Assembly: GCA_963838775.1 (NCBI GenBank)
Contig: CAWISP010000028.1
Location: 62,001 to 126,000, forward strand
DNA length: 64,000 nt
Direction of reading: 5' to 3'
Source: Chersky-840 sp963838775
GTDB taxonomy: Bacteria; Actinomycetota; Acidimicrobiia; Acidimicrobiales; UBA8190
A program made the position numbers and the translations under genes. Shown one piece after another: positions 8,184-17,600 of this stretch (the stretch's first letter is position 1; each line of letters starts with the position of its first letter). The notes under the pieces are model-generated. The model had not been told where the DNA came from and did not search any database. It was given only the letters and a program-made list of their open reading frames with translations.

Positions 8184-8926
8184 CAGCGAGCTTCGACTAC
8201 GCAGGTGCCCATGTCCTGGTCACGGGCGGCTCCAACGGCATCGGTCTCGGCGTGGCCAGCGCGTTCCGGGAGGCGGGCGCCCACGTCACGATCACCGGGA
8301 CCCGGGGTTCGTCCGGTGACTACGACCATGACCTGAGCGGGTTCGCGTATCACCGGTGCCGGCTCCCCGATCCCGACGCGATTCATGCCGTGGCAGGCGG
8401 GCTCGACGCCCTCGACGTGCTCGTCAACAATGCCGGCCAGAACCTGCCCGGCGGCCGCAGCGAGTACGACCCGGAGGTGTTCGAGGAGGTTGTCGCCGTC
8501 AATCTGTTCGCCGCGTTCCGGATGGCCATGGCGTGCAAGCCGCTCCTCGAGGCGAGTGCCATCGACAGCGGGGCAAGCGTGGTCAACGTGGGCTCGATGT
8601 CGAGCTTCTTCGGCATCGAGGTCGTTCCCGGCTACGGTGCCGCCAAGGGCGCTGTGGTGCAGCTCACCAAGACGCTGGCGGTGGCGTGGGCGCGCCACGG
8701 GATCAGGGTGAATGCGGTCGCGCCCGGGCTCATCGAGACGAACATGACGGCGCCGATGCTGCCGTTCGAGGAGCTCACCGGGCCGATCCTCGACCGCACC
8801 CCGATGCGTCGTCTCGGCACTCCTTCGGATGTGGCGCCCGTCGTGCTGTTCCTCGCCAGCCCCGCGGCCCGCTACGTCACCGGCCAGACCATCCCCGTCG
8901 ACGGGGGCTTCTCGGTGCAGGGATGA
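8177..8926 (+). CDS. Short-chain dehydrogenase/reductase (classical SDR)
   Basis: 249 residues from GTG 8177. An ATG at 8165 is possible, but GGGAGG at 8167-8172 is well placed for the GTG. Cofactor motif TGGSNGIG, 'NNAGQ', catalytic Ser in 'NVGSMSS' and Y-x3-K as 'YGAAK' are all present, as is the C-terminal 'GQTIPVDGGFS'. It overlaps the upstream stop by 7 bases and the downstream ATG by an ATGA, so translation is coupled. The substrate is unknown. Confidence 0.92.
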   Translation: MVAASFDYAGAHVLVTGGSNGIGLGVASAFREAGAHVTITGTRGSSGDYDHDLSGFAYHRCRLPDPDAIHAVAGGLDALDVLVNNAGQNLPGGRSEYDPEVFEEVVAVNLFAAFRMAMACKPLLEASAIDSGASVVNVGSMSSFFGIEVVPGYGAAKGAVVQLTKTLAVAWARHGIRVNAVAPGLIETNMTAPMLPFEELTGPILDRTPMRRLGTPSDVAPVVLFLASPAARYVTGQTIPVDGGFSVQG

Positions 8927-10176
8927 CCGGACGCATTCGCATCACCGACTTGCGCGAGCCTCGGCTCACCGACGTCCAACGCCTGGCGCTCGACCACGGT
9001 GAACGCCACCCCGTGGACCTGACCGAAGGGGCCGTGCTGGAGGCCGCCGTCGAGCGCACTGGGCTCGACGACTTCGGACCAAACGACTTCCGCGGTCGCC
9101 TTCGCCTGTGGTTGGCCGAGGTCGACGCCGACCTCGAACGCACGGGCCTGGGGCGTTTGACGCTGTTCCGGGACTGCGTCCGATATGCGAGCAACCGACT
9201 GCGGATCCGGGATCTGCTGACACGGCACCCCGAGATCCTCGAGACCCAGATCGTGGCACCGATTATCGTCGTCGGTTTGCCCCGCTCGGGTACCACGCAC
9301 CTGGTGAATCTCATCGCCGCTGACGATCGCCTGCGTTCGCTGCCGCTGTGGGAGAGCTACGAGCCGGTCCCCGACGACAACGAACCGTCTCCCGAAGACG
9401 GCACCGACCCCCGGTACCGGCGGGCGGAGCAGGCGTGGGAGGGGATGGAGGCGACGCTGCCGTACCTGGCGGCGATGCACCCCATGCGACCGGACCACGT
9501 CCATGAGGAGCTCGAGCTGCAGCTGCCCGACTTCTCGAGTTATCAGCTCGAATGGGTCGCCCGTGTTCCGGGCTGGCGCGACCACTATCTGTCCCACGAC
9601 CAGACACCGCACTACGCCTACCTGAAGACCGTGCTCCAGATCTTGCAGTGGCAGAGGCCGGGGGAGAGGTGGGTGCTCAAATCGCCGCAGCACCTCGAGC
9701 AGCTCGGACCCCTGCTCACCGTCTTCCCTGATGCCGTCATCGTCATCACCCACCGCGACCCCGTGTCGGTGGTGCAGTCGGCGGCGACGATGACTGCGTA
9801 CGCGGCCCGCATGAACTACCGGACGCCGGAGCCCAACTCCTACCTCTCGTACTGGACCGACCGGATCCGGCGCCTGCTCGAGGCCTCGCTGCGCGACCGG
9901 CACCTCGTCCCACCCGACCGGTGCCAGGAGGTGCTCTTCCACGAATTCATGGCCGACGACATGGCCACGGTCGAATGCATCTACGACGTGGCCGGTCTGG
10001 CGATGACCGACGGGGCGCGGGCACAGATCGACAAGTATGTCGCCGATCACCCCCGCGACAAAGAAGGTCAGGTCGTCTACGACCTGCGGTCCGACTTCGG
10101 CGTCGATCCCGAGGAGGTGCGAGACGTGTTTGGGTTCTATCACGATGCCGTCCCCGTGCAGGCGGAGGTCACATGA
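8923..10176 (+). CDS. Sulfotransferase family protein
   Basis: 417 residues. PAPS-binding P-loop-like motif 'GLPRSGTTH' at about 118-126 and a downstream 'THRDPVSVVQS' matching the 3'-phosphate binding motif. This is the long Sulfotransfer_3 type frequent in actinobacteria and marine proteobacteria, with an N-terminal helical domain of about 100 residues. It overlaps both neighbours by ATGA, so all four operon products are probably made in step. The acceptor molecule is unknown. Confidence 0.9.
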   Translation: MTGRIRITDLREPRLTDVQRLALDHGERHPVDLTEGAVLEAAVERTGLDDFGPNDFRGRLRLWLAEVDADLERTGLGRLTLFRDCVRYASNRLRIRDLLTRHPEILETQIVAPIIVVGLPRSGTTHLVNLIAADDRLRSLPLWESYEPVPDDNEPSPEDGTDPRYRRAEQAWEGMEATLPYLAAMHPMRPDHVHEELELQLPDFSSYQLEWVARVPGWRDHYLSHDQTPHYAYLKTVLQILQWQRPGERWVLKSPQHLEQLGPLLTVFPDAVIVITHRDPVSVVQSAATMTAYAARMNYRTPEPNSYLSYWTDRIRRLLEASLRDRHLVPPDRCQEVLFHEFMADDMATVECIYDVAGLAMTDGARAQIDKYVADHPRDKEGQVVYDLRSDFGVDPEEVRDVFGFYHDAVPVQAEVT

Positions 10177-11444
10177 GCGCCAGTGTCGATCGGCTCATCG
10201 ACGAGCGGCCCGGCAAAGAGCTCCTGACCCCGGTCTACGACGATCCCGCCTACCGCATCACCGATTACCTGTACCGCTCGGGGGGGACGACGGCGGCCTA
10301 CATGCTCGTCACCAAGGCGGGACGGGTCATCGTGAACACCGGGATGGGCTACGAGGCCCCCCATCACAAGCGCGTCTTCGACGCGGTGTGCGCCGGCCCC
10401 ACGCCCTATGTCGTCACCACCCAAGCCCATGTCGACCATGTCGGCGGCGTCGGGTTGTTCAAAGATCCCGGCACCCGGTACGTGGCCCAAGCGAACAACC
10501 GGGCGTGTCAGCACGACGACGAGCGCATCGCCGAACTGCGGCTGCGCACGGCCGCCATCTGGTTCGACGTCAGCGGACGACGGGCACGGGAGATCGCGGC
10601 CGAGAACCCCGGTGTCGCCATACGCCAGGACAAGCCGGTCCCCGACGTCACTTTCGATCGTCGCCTCGGGCTCCGCGTCGGCGACGTCGACCTCGAGCTC
10701 ATCGCCACCCCAGGGGGCGAAACCATCGACAGCTGCGTCGTGTGGCTCCCCCAGCACGGCATATGCCTCATTAGCAACCTGGTGGGCCCGCTCTTCCCGC
10801 ACTTCCCGAACCTCAACACGCTGCGCGGTGATCGCTACCGCCTGGTCGAGCCTTACCTCGACGCCATCCGTACCGTCCGGGAGCTCCGGCCCTCGATGCT
10901 CGTCACCGGCCGGTACGAGCCCATCGAGGGGAGAGAGCTGATCGACGGGGCACTGGCTCGACTCCATGATGCGGTCGACTACGTCCACCGCCAGACCCTC
11001 GCCGGTATGAACGAAGGCAAAGACGTCTCCACGTTGATGCGTGAGATCCGGCTACCCGCCGAGCTCCGCGTCGGCGAGGGCTACGGCACGGTGGCGTGGG
11101 GTGTGCGCACGATCTGGGAGACCTACGTGGGATGGTTCACGCTTGGTTCGACGACCGAGCTCTACCCCGTCGATCCCGGGGCGGCATGGACGGAGCTCGT
11201 CGACCTCGTCGGAGCCGACGCCGTTGTCACCCGGGCTCGCGCCAAGCTCGCCGCCGCCGAGCCTGTCGTGGCGATCCACCTTGCCGAAACCGTCCTTCGC
11301 CATCAGCCGGGCCACGCCGGTGCCATCGACGTCATGATCGACGCCCATCGGGCACTGCTCGACGGCGGGGGCGATGTCAGTTTCTGGGAGAGCGGGTGGT
11401 TGCGCCACCAGTTGGCGAACTGGGAGTCCGAACGCCGGAGATGA
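10173..11444 (+). CDS. Metallo-beta-lactamase fold hydrolase, alkyl-sulfatase-like
   Basis: 423 residues. MBL fold with 'TQAHVDHVGG' (83-92) in place of the usual T-H-x-H-x-D-H: the first metal His is Gln84 while H86, D88 and H89 remain. The C-terminal half (about 250-420) matches an alkyl-sulfatase dimerisation-like region ('GYGTVAWGVRTIWETYVGWF', 'AIDVMIDAHRAL'). It is last in the operon and starts in an ATGA overlap with the sulfotransferase. An alkyl sulfatase paired with a sulfotransferase suggests sulfate-ester turnover; this is inference. Confidence 0.82.
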   Translation: MSASVDRLIDERPGKELLTPVYDDPAYRITDYLYRSGGTTAAYMLVTKAGRVIVNTGMGYEAPHHKRVFDAVCAGPTPYVVTTQAHVDHVGGVGLFKDPGTRYVAQANNRACQHDDERIAELRLRTAAIWFDVSGRRAREIAAENPGVAIRQDKPVPDVTFDRRLGLRVGDVDLELIATPGGETIDSCVVWLPQHGICLISNLVGPLFPHFPNLNTLRGDRYRLVEPYLDAIRTVRELRPSMLVTGRYEPIEGRELIDGALARLHDAVDYVHRQTLAGMNEGKDVSTLMREIRLPAELRVGEGYGTVAWGVRTIWETYVGWFTLGSTTELYPVDPGAAWTELVDLVGADAVVTRARAKLAAAEPVVAIHLAETVLRHQPGHAGAIDVMIDAHRALLDGGGDVSFWESGWLRHQLANWESERRR

Positions 11445-11722
11445 CACCGCCTCCGTGACGAGTGTGGTCGTTCGGCTCTGCGTTCGTCGTGGCCGTCGGC
11501 TCACCGACTTCCGCGCCGTGTTTGAAGGCGCATTCGGATCGAGACCGGCTTGGACCCAGCGAGGCTCTCGAACGTCGGGGAAAAGCCGCCGCGGGGCCAA
11601 ATGTCGACCGGAAAGCAATCTCGGTTGCAGGCTGCCCACGACGTCCGCCACCAGCGAAAATGCTGGTTGGGGCAGCACGACCCCTGTCGATCCCAACGGT
11701 CGGTGGTGGCGACGGAGATCCC
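11445..11722. other. Intergenic, no gene recognised
   Basis: About 280 bases between the metallo-hydrolase operon and the ArsR-AHSA1 promoter. Open frames here are short and show no family pattern. I see no terminator hairpin of note. Confidence 0.5.
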
Positions 11723-11773
11723 TTGACATGCAACCAGCAGGCTGCTTAAGTAGCAAGGCAGCCAAATGGCTGC
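11723..11773 (+). promoter_or_regulatory. Promoter and two inverted repeats upstream of ArsR-AHSA1 gene
   Basis: TTGACA at 11723-11728 and TTAAGT at 11746-11751 with a 17-base spacer form a sigma-70-like promoter. AGCAG-g-CTGCT (11736-11746) overlaps the -10 and GCAGCC-AAAT-GGCTGC (11758-11773) lies just downstream. This fits autorepression by the ArsR domain encoded 24 bases further on. Confidence 0.65.
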
Positions 11774-11796
11774 ATGAATCGAACCAGCGGATCACG

Positions 11797-12636
11797 ATGC
11801 GAGACATGGATGTGGTGTTCAGGGCGCTCGGTGACCCCGGCCGGCGTCGTCTGCTCGACCGGCTCAACGAGCACAACGGGCTTACCCTCACCGAGCTCTG
11901 TGCGGACATGGGCATGACCCGTCAGTCGGTGACCAAGCACTTGGACGTCCTCGAGGCGGCCGGCCTGATCACCACGCTGCGGCGAGGGCGCGAACGCCTG
12001 CATCACCTGAATGCCGCTCCCATCAACGACATCGCCGACCGCTGGATCCACTCCTACGACCGGGCACGGGCCGAAGCCTTGTCCGATCTCAAGACGGCAC
12101 TGGAGGCCACGACACCGATGGATCAGAAAAGCGACCAGACGACCTTCGTCTACACAACCTACATCCACGCCACCCCCGAGCGGGTGTGGCAGGGCCTGAC
12201 CGACCCCACCTTCACCACGCGTTATTGGCGGCACCCAGTTTCCGGCGGGGTTTCACTCTCTTCGGACTGGCAGAAATCCTCGACCTACGATTTGGCCTTC
12301 GACAAGATCGGGCTCGTCATCAGCGACCCCGAGCAGGTGATCCTCGAGTCCGATCCCTACCGCCGGCTGGCCTACACGTGGCACACGTTCACGCCCGAGT
12401 GGGCCACCCAGCACGGCTTCGACGAAGCCACGGCTGCGGCCTGGCGGGCCGAGCCTCGTTCCAAGGTCGCCTTCGACATCGAGGATGCCGGACAGGGCGT
12501 CGTCAAGCTCACGGTCCTCCACGACGGCTTCGAGCTCGGTAGCGGGGTCCTCCAGGGCGTCTCAACGGGCTGGCCTGCTGTCCTGGCGAGCTTGAAGACT
12601 CTGCTCGAGACCGGGGCGGCCTTGCCGGCGTCGTAG
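11797..12636 (+). CDS. ArsR-type repressor fused to AHSA1/SRPBCC domain
   Basis: 279 residues. Winged helix at about 5-85 ('ALGDPGRRRLLDRL', 'MTRQSVTKHLDVLEAAGLI'), then an AHSA1 (Hsp90-activator-like SRPBCC) domain from about 125 to 275 ('IHATPERVWQGLTDPTF', 'LTVLHDGF'). Usually these are two neighbouring genes; here they are one chain, a known fusion. ATG 11806 is an equally possible start. The DUF899 gene follows 91 bases later on the same strand. Confidence 0.88.
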   Translation: MRDMDVVFRALGDPGRRRLLDRLNEHNGLTLTELCADMGMTRQSVTKHLDVLEAAGLITTLRRGRERLHHLNAAPINDIADRWIHSYDRARAEALSDLKTALEATTPMDQKSDQTTFVYTTYIHATPERVWQGLTDPTFTTRYWRHPVSGGVSLSSDWQKSSTYDLAFDKIGLVISDPEQVILESDPYRRLAYTWHTFTPEWATQHGFDEATAAAWRAEPRSKVAFDIEDAGQGVVKLTVLHDGFELGSGVLQGVSTGWPAVLASLKTLLETGAALPAS

Positions 12637-12727
12637 AGAGGCGGTCCCAACTGCGCCTCCGTCGGCCGCGATCGAGAAGGCGCATGCACGGGTAGGAATG
12701 AACCGGAAGGAAGGAGGGCATCTCGAA

Positions 12728-13651
12728 ATGAAGACACCCCTGATCGTGTCAGAGGACGAGTGGGAGTCGGCGCGCCAGCAGCTGCTCGTACAGGAGAAGG
12801 CCTTGACCCGCGCCCGGGACGCGTTGGCCGCCAAGCGGCGGCGAATGCCGTGGCTGGCAGTGGAAAGGGAATACGAGTTCGACGGACCCAAGGGCAAAGC
12901 GAGCCTTCTCGACCTGTTCGAGGGCCGCCGTCAGCTGATCGTCTACCGAGCCTTCTTCGAACCCGGGGTGTTCGGCTGGCCCGACCATGCCTGCCCCGGG
13001 TGCTCCTTGGTAGCCGACCAGGTCGCCCACGTCGCTCATCTCAACGCCCGCGATACCACTCTTGTCTTTGCCTCGCGCGCGCCGCAGCCTGACATCGAGC
13101 GCGTGACAACACGGATGGGCTGGAATATCCCGTGGGTCACCATGACCGACGGGTTCGACGCTGACTTTGGCGTGGACGAGTGGCACGGCACGAACGCCTT
13201 CATCCGCGACGGCAACAGCGTGTTCCGCACCTACTTCATCAACAACCGCGGCGACGAAGCAATGGGGAGCACTTGGAGCTATCTCGATGTTACGGCGCTC
13301 GGACGCCAGGAGGAATGGGAGGACTCGCCCGAGGGCTACCCGCAAACGCCGCCGTATGCATGGTGGGAGTGGCACGACGCATACGGCGACGCCGAGCCAA
13401 CTCGCCAAGGTTCAGTACTCGTTTGTCGTCACGGCCGTTCACTGACCAGGCGTCGGCCGACGAGCTCGAGCGGGGTCGCGAATCCCCGTGCCCCGTTGGG
13501 CGTGTCGCGCAGGAAGTGGTTCAGTCTCACGACGTCGCACCCCTTAAGGCCCCCCTCACTGCGGATGACGTGTCGGGCCATGATCACCATGTCGTTCATC
13601 GACCCGAGGACGCTCCGGCTGCGAGTTCGGGCGAGGCGAATCTGCTTGTAG
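12728..13651 (+). CDS. DUF899 thioredoxin-like protein with run-on C-terminus
   Basis: DUF899 family: 'RQLIVYRAFFEP', 'HACPGCSLVADQVAHVAHLNARDTTL' and the ending 'YPQTPPYAWWEWHDAYG' are diagnostic. The start ATG 12728 is preceded by AAGGAGG at a 10-base gap; an in-frame ATG at 12698 is less likely. The family normally ends just after 'WWEWHDAYG' (about base 13390), but here no stop follows. The frame runs on about 87 residues of low-complexity basic sequence, overlapping the opposite-strand gene. The native stop was probably lost by deletion. Confidence 0.78.
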   Translation: MKTPLIVSEDEWESARQQLLVQEKALTRARDALAAKRRRMPWLAVEREYEFDGPKGKASLLDLFEGRRQLIVYRAFFEPGVFGWPDHACPGCSLVADQVAHVAHLNARDTTLVFASRAPQPDIERVTTRMGWNIPWVTMTDGFDADFGVDEWHGTNAFIRDGNSVFRTYFINNRGDEAMGSTWSYLDVTALGRQEEWEDSPEGYPQTPPYAWWEWHDAYGDAEPTRQGSVLVCRHGRSLTRRRPTSSSGVANPRAPLGVSRRKWFSLTTSHPLRPPSLRMTCRAMITMSFIDPRTLRLRVRARRICL

Positions 13652-13926
13652 TCGATGTCGCCCAGGGCGTCGGGGGGTAATCCCTCGCTCTCGAGGGCTC
13701 GGACGATCTGGCTGTAGACGTAGCCGCCAATCGGTCTCAGGAGGCCGACGCCAACGTTCAACGTCAAGCTGGAGAACAGGGTGCCGTCGTTGAGCAGGAG
13801 TACGCATTTCTTACCGTCGATGTAGACGACGTTGGCGTACCAATCGTCAACGCTCGGCTCGACGTCGACGAGTTCCGGCTTGCCGCCGATGACATCGAGC
13901 ATCCGGGAAGTGCAGCGGAGGATCAC
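13429..13926 (-). CDS. DUF6933-like protein of unknown function
   Basis: 165 residues from GTG 13926, which overlaps the upstream stop (GTGA). The N-terminus 'VILRCTSRMLDVIGG' and 'WYANVVYIDGKKCVLLLNDGTLFSSL' resemble the DUF6933 group ('LRCT...L' start, then a 'RKCLLF' type core). Function unknown. It is translationally coupled to the unnamed protein at 13923-14417, which suggests that the two act together. Its 3' part overlaps the run-on end of the DUF899 frame by 223 bases on the opposite strand. Confidence 0.65.
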   Translation of the reverse strand: MILRCTSRMLDVIGGKPELVDVEPSVDDWYANVVYIDGKKCVLLLNDGTLFSSLTLNVGVGLLRPIGGYVYSQIVRALESEGLPPDALGDIDYKQIRLARTRSRSVLGSMNDMVIMARHVIRSEGGLKGCDVVRLNHFLRDTPNGARGFATPLELVGRRLVSERP

Positions 13927-14417
13927 TGCGTGGCGACAGTCAGGTCGATCTCGTGCTTGAGTGCCAGCTCCCCGATGAGATCGGCGACGGGAACCTCCTG
14001 CTTGGCTGCGCTGGCTCGGATAATGGCCGCAGCTGCGGCGAGGGCATAGAACCAGAAATCGTCCGTTCGCCACCACATGACTTCGTCGAGGAGGTCGGGA
14101 TCGATGCCGCCTCGAGCGGCACCGGTGGCCAGGATGGCGAACTTGATCTTCTGAGCCCGGCGGCCCCAGAACTCGTAGTCCCGCAGGTGGTTGTTCAGAA
14201 GCTCTTCGTACGGCAAGTCTCGCTGCTCGATGCCGGCGAGGTCCATCGCTTGGACGGCCACCTCCATGAAGACCTCTCCTGGGAAGGTGTTGTCCCGGGG
14301 GTGCAGGTACTCAAGCGAAAGTGCCAGGTCCGGCAGCTCGGTTCCCCGCGTGATCCCGACCAAGAGGGACCGGATCGCCTCATGGCGATCTGACTCCGTG
14401 GGCCTCCTCGTCGGCAT
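13923..14417 (-). CDS. Conserved-looking hypothetical protein coupled to DUF6933 gene
   Basis: 164 residues, mostly helical, acidic N-terminus, with 'WWRTDDFWFYALAAAAAIIRASAA' near 115-140. I do not recognise a family. Its stop overlaps the GTG of the next gene. Length, codon use and coupling support a real gene. An antitoxin/toxin or paired-regulator role is possible but unsupported. Confidence 0.65.
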   Translation of the reverse strand: MPTRRPTESDRHEAIRSLLVGITRGTELPDLALSLEYLHPRDNTFPGEVFMEVAVQAMDLAGIEQRDLPYEELLNNHLRDYEFWGRRAQKIKFAILATGAARGGIDPDLLDEVMWWRTDDFWFYALAAAAAIIRASAAKQEVPVADLIGELALKHEIDLTVATQ

Positions 14418-14679
14418 GCCGAAAGCCTAGGAGCATCACGGCGAGAGATGGGAGGGGCTCCGCGAATACCGGTCGGCCTGGCCCCGACCGGGCACTCTGG
14501 TATCCGGCATATTCGTACGGTTCCGGTGAGCGGAATAGGGCGACCGGGAGCGGGGGTGATCCCGCCTGGGTGGCAGCCCAAGTCACGGGGGCGGTGAGGC
14601 CATCCTGGACCCGGCAGTTGCGCGTTGGTGCGCGCTCGAAATACACGCGCTCGCAGGAGGCGGTGCGACAGATCGCGGT

Positions 14680-17600
14680 TCAGTGCCCCAACAGTCGCAA
14701 AGCGTCAGCGACTCGCCGTTCGATGTTCCCATAACCGTTGGTCGCTGCGACGGCGTGAGCCTTGGTGAGATGGTCCCGAGCCTTCTCGATGTCGCCGGGA
14801 GCCTGGCGTTCGGCGAACATCGTTCCCCACAGATGGTCGGTCCGGGCAGCGATGAACTTGGCACCTACTCGACTGCTGTAGGCGGAGGATTGGGCAAAGT
14901 AGGCGTCCGCCTCGTCGTAGCGCCCGAGGACGGTGGCAAGGCCACCAAGGTAAAGGCTGACCGGTCCTTCAAACGCGACGGGGGCTAGGCACGACTGCGA
15001 GTCCCACGGCGCAAGTCGGTCCAACAACGGACCGGCGCACTTTCGGTGCCGACATACGATGGCAACGTCTGCCCATTCAGCCATTGTGAGGAGCCAAACC
15101 GGATCGAAGGGAAGATCAAACCCGGCAGCAGCGAAATCTTCGAGCAGCTGACTCGCCTCTTCGATTCTGTCTGCCTCCGCGTGGGCCAGAGCCAGCGCCG
15201 CGGTGAGCACCCCGGCCAAATCGGGGGCATCTGCGACCATCTGCTCCAGCACTGGGACCAGTTCGCCTTGGGTTCCGCGTTGGTGGCTGACGACCACGAG
15301 TTGTGAGCCGAACATGAAAGTCGCGTCTGGCTGACCGCCGTCGGTACCTATCTGAAGAGCCTCTGTGGCTAGCTGTTCGGCTCGGTTGCAATCCCCGGCG
15401 ATCTGGGCCCTGGTGGCGCGGAACCAAGCGTGCGTCCAACTGAAGAACGGCTGATCCAGCTGCTCGGTCAGAGATCCCAAGGTGAGGAGACAGCGATCGA
15501 CCTCGTCAATATCACCGTTCTGGGCGGCGACGTCGATACGAAGCAGGTAGGCAAGGAAGTGAAGTGTTGGGTCGCCGACGCGCTCGGCCCGAATCAATGC
15601 GTCAGCGGACAACGTCAGTGCTTGTTCGAGGAGCGATGGTACTAAGAGTGGATATAGAACTGCGTTCAGAACCCGCAGGATGCTGGCGTCCTCACCGGAG
15701 GACTCGGCGATGGCTAGGGCCTCGTCGGCCAGGGACTGGCGGCGCTCCAGCGGGCTGCCGAGGGAGAGTTCAGAACACAACGTTGCGAGCACGAGCGCCC
15801 GGTCGAGCTGGTCGGCTGGGAGCCGATCGAGGGCCATCTCCAGGACCTCGACCCTCTCGTTGTCGATGACACCGGCTGCACTGAAGAACCCACGGTTATT
15901 GGCCAGGGCGGCGGCCACGAGGCGCTCGGTGTCACCGAGATCTGCCGCTCGGCGAGCGGCATCGAGAAGCGTCTCGCGGAACGCCGGGTCTCCGGTCTGG
16001 CGCTGGGCCGTGCCAAGCCCAATGGCAAGGTCCAGCGCCAGGACAGGATCGGGGTCGCTGGCCTGGGGATAGAGATCGAGGGCCTGGGAGTAGTACGACA
16101 AGGCATCGGCCGGGGCGAGGGCGGTCAAGGCGGCGTCACCAGCCTGCCGGGAGTATTCGATGGCCTTGCCCAGATCGATGGGTTGGGATGCGTTGACCCA
16201 GTGGCGGGCCAGTTCGCTCACCCGGTTCCCAGGACGGCCGCCACACAGGTCTTCCAGTGCCTCAGCCACCTTGCGGTGCGCCCGTGCCCGTCGGTTGGGG
16301 CCGAGGTCCTCGGACAGGGTGTGCTGGATCAGGGCGTGGGAAAAGCTGTAGCGACCTGACAGTTCGCGCACCAGGGCCACCGCTGCCGCTGCCTCCAAGA
16401 TGTCGAGCAGGTCGTCCTCGGAAGTTTCCGTGGCCCGGGCAAGGACGTCGAGGTCGAAGTCCCGGCCGATCACCGCCGCCATCGACAACACCTTGCCCGC
16501 ATCTGGCCCCAGTCGCCCCACCCGAGCGCCGATCACCTCACGAACGCTGTCGGGGAGGGTGACCTCGTCCAGGGAGAGATCGGACACCCACCGGCCGGTG
16601 CTGTCCTGGTACAGCGCCCCCGTCTCGACGAGGTGGCGGAGCACCTCGCTCACGAAGAAGGGGTTGCCGTCGGTCTCGCGGTAGACGGCGTGGGCCAGGC
16701 CCACCCCGTCGTTATCGAGGGTCTGACCGGCGGCCGCCTCCAGGAAGGCCACCACCCCGGTGTCGTCGAGCCCGGCCAGGTCGATGCGGGTCACCCCCTC
16801 CAGCCGCCGCAGGGCGGCGAGGGCGTCGAGCAGTGGATGGCCTTGGGACAGCTCTGTGTCCCGATAGGTCCCGATCACGAGCACCCGCATGGCCTGATCG
16901 GAGGCTGCAATGTGGCGGAGCAGCAGCAGGCTGGCTTTGTCGGCCCATTGGAGATCGTCGAGGACCACGACCGCAGGCTGGTCTTGCGATACCTGTGTGA
17001 GCAGTCCGACTACGGCGGCAAAGAGCAGGAACCGCTCGGTGTCGGCGTCGGTGGCTTTGGAGGGTGGCAAGTCCGGGATGCGACTGGCGAGGGCTGGCGT
17101 CAGCTTGGACAACTCCGAGCCGTGGGCGGCGACGTGGGCCAGGAGGCGATCGTCGGGAGCATGGGTGACGTAGTCCCCGAGCGCCTCGGCAAAGAGCTGG
17201 TAGGGGGTGGCCAGGCCCTCCTCGCAGTGGCCGAAAACCACGACCGCTCCGTTGTCGAAAGCGGTGCGGGCCGCCTCGGCCACCAGGGTGGTCTTGCCCA
17301 GCCCGGCCTCGCCCGAGACGAGGAGAACCTCACGCCCCTCGCCCGCAGCCACCCGCTTCGTGGCATCGGCGATCGCCTGCGTCTCGGACTCACGCCCCAC
17401 GACACCCACGGCGGGTCGCACGGCCAAGCGGGCGGGAAGCGGGATCGTGGCGCTGATCTCGGCACCACCGAGGGGTTCCCAGATCACTTCGACGCTCTCG
17501 ACGGGATCGGGGATTCCCTTCAGGTTGAGTTCACCGACGGAGCGGCACTCGTGACGGTTGCGACGACCGGCCATGGCCCGCACCACGTCCGTGGCCAGGA

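Noticed and set aside
8872..10143. 423-codon minus-strand frame opposite the sulfotransferase
   Set aside because: No motif; mirrors codon structure of the real sulfotransferase gene on the plus strand.
13429..14417. Calling the two-gene unknown module a toxin-antitoxin system
   Set aside because: The overlap alone is not enough; neither protein matches a known toxin or antitoxin fold.
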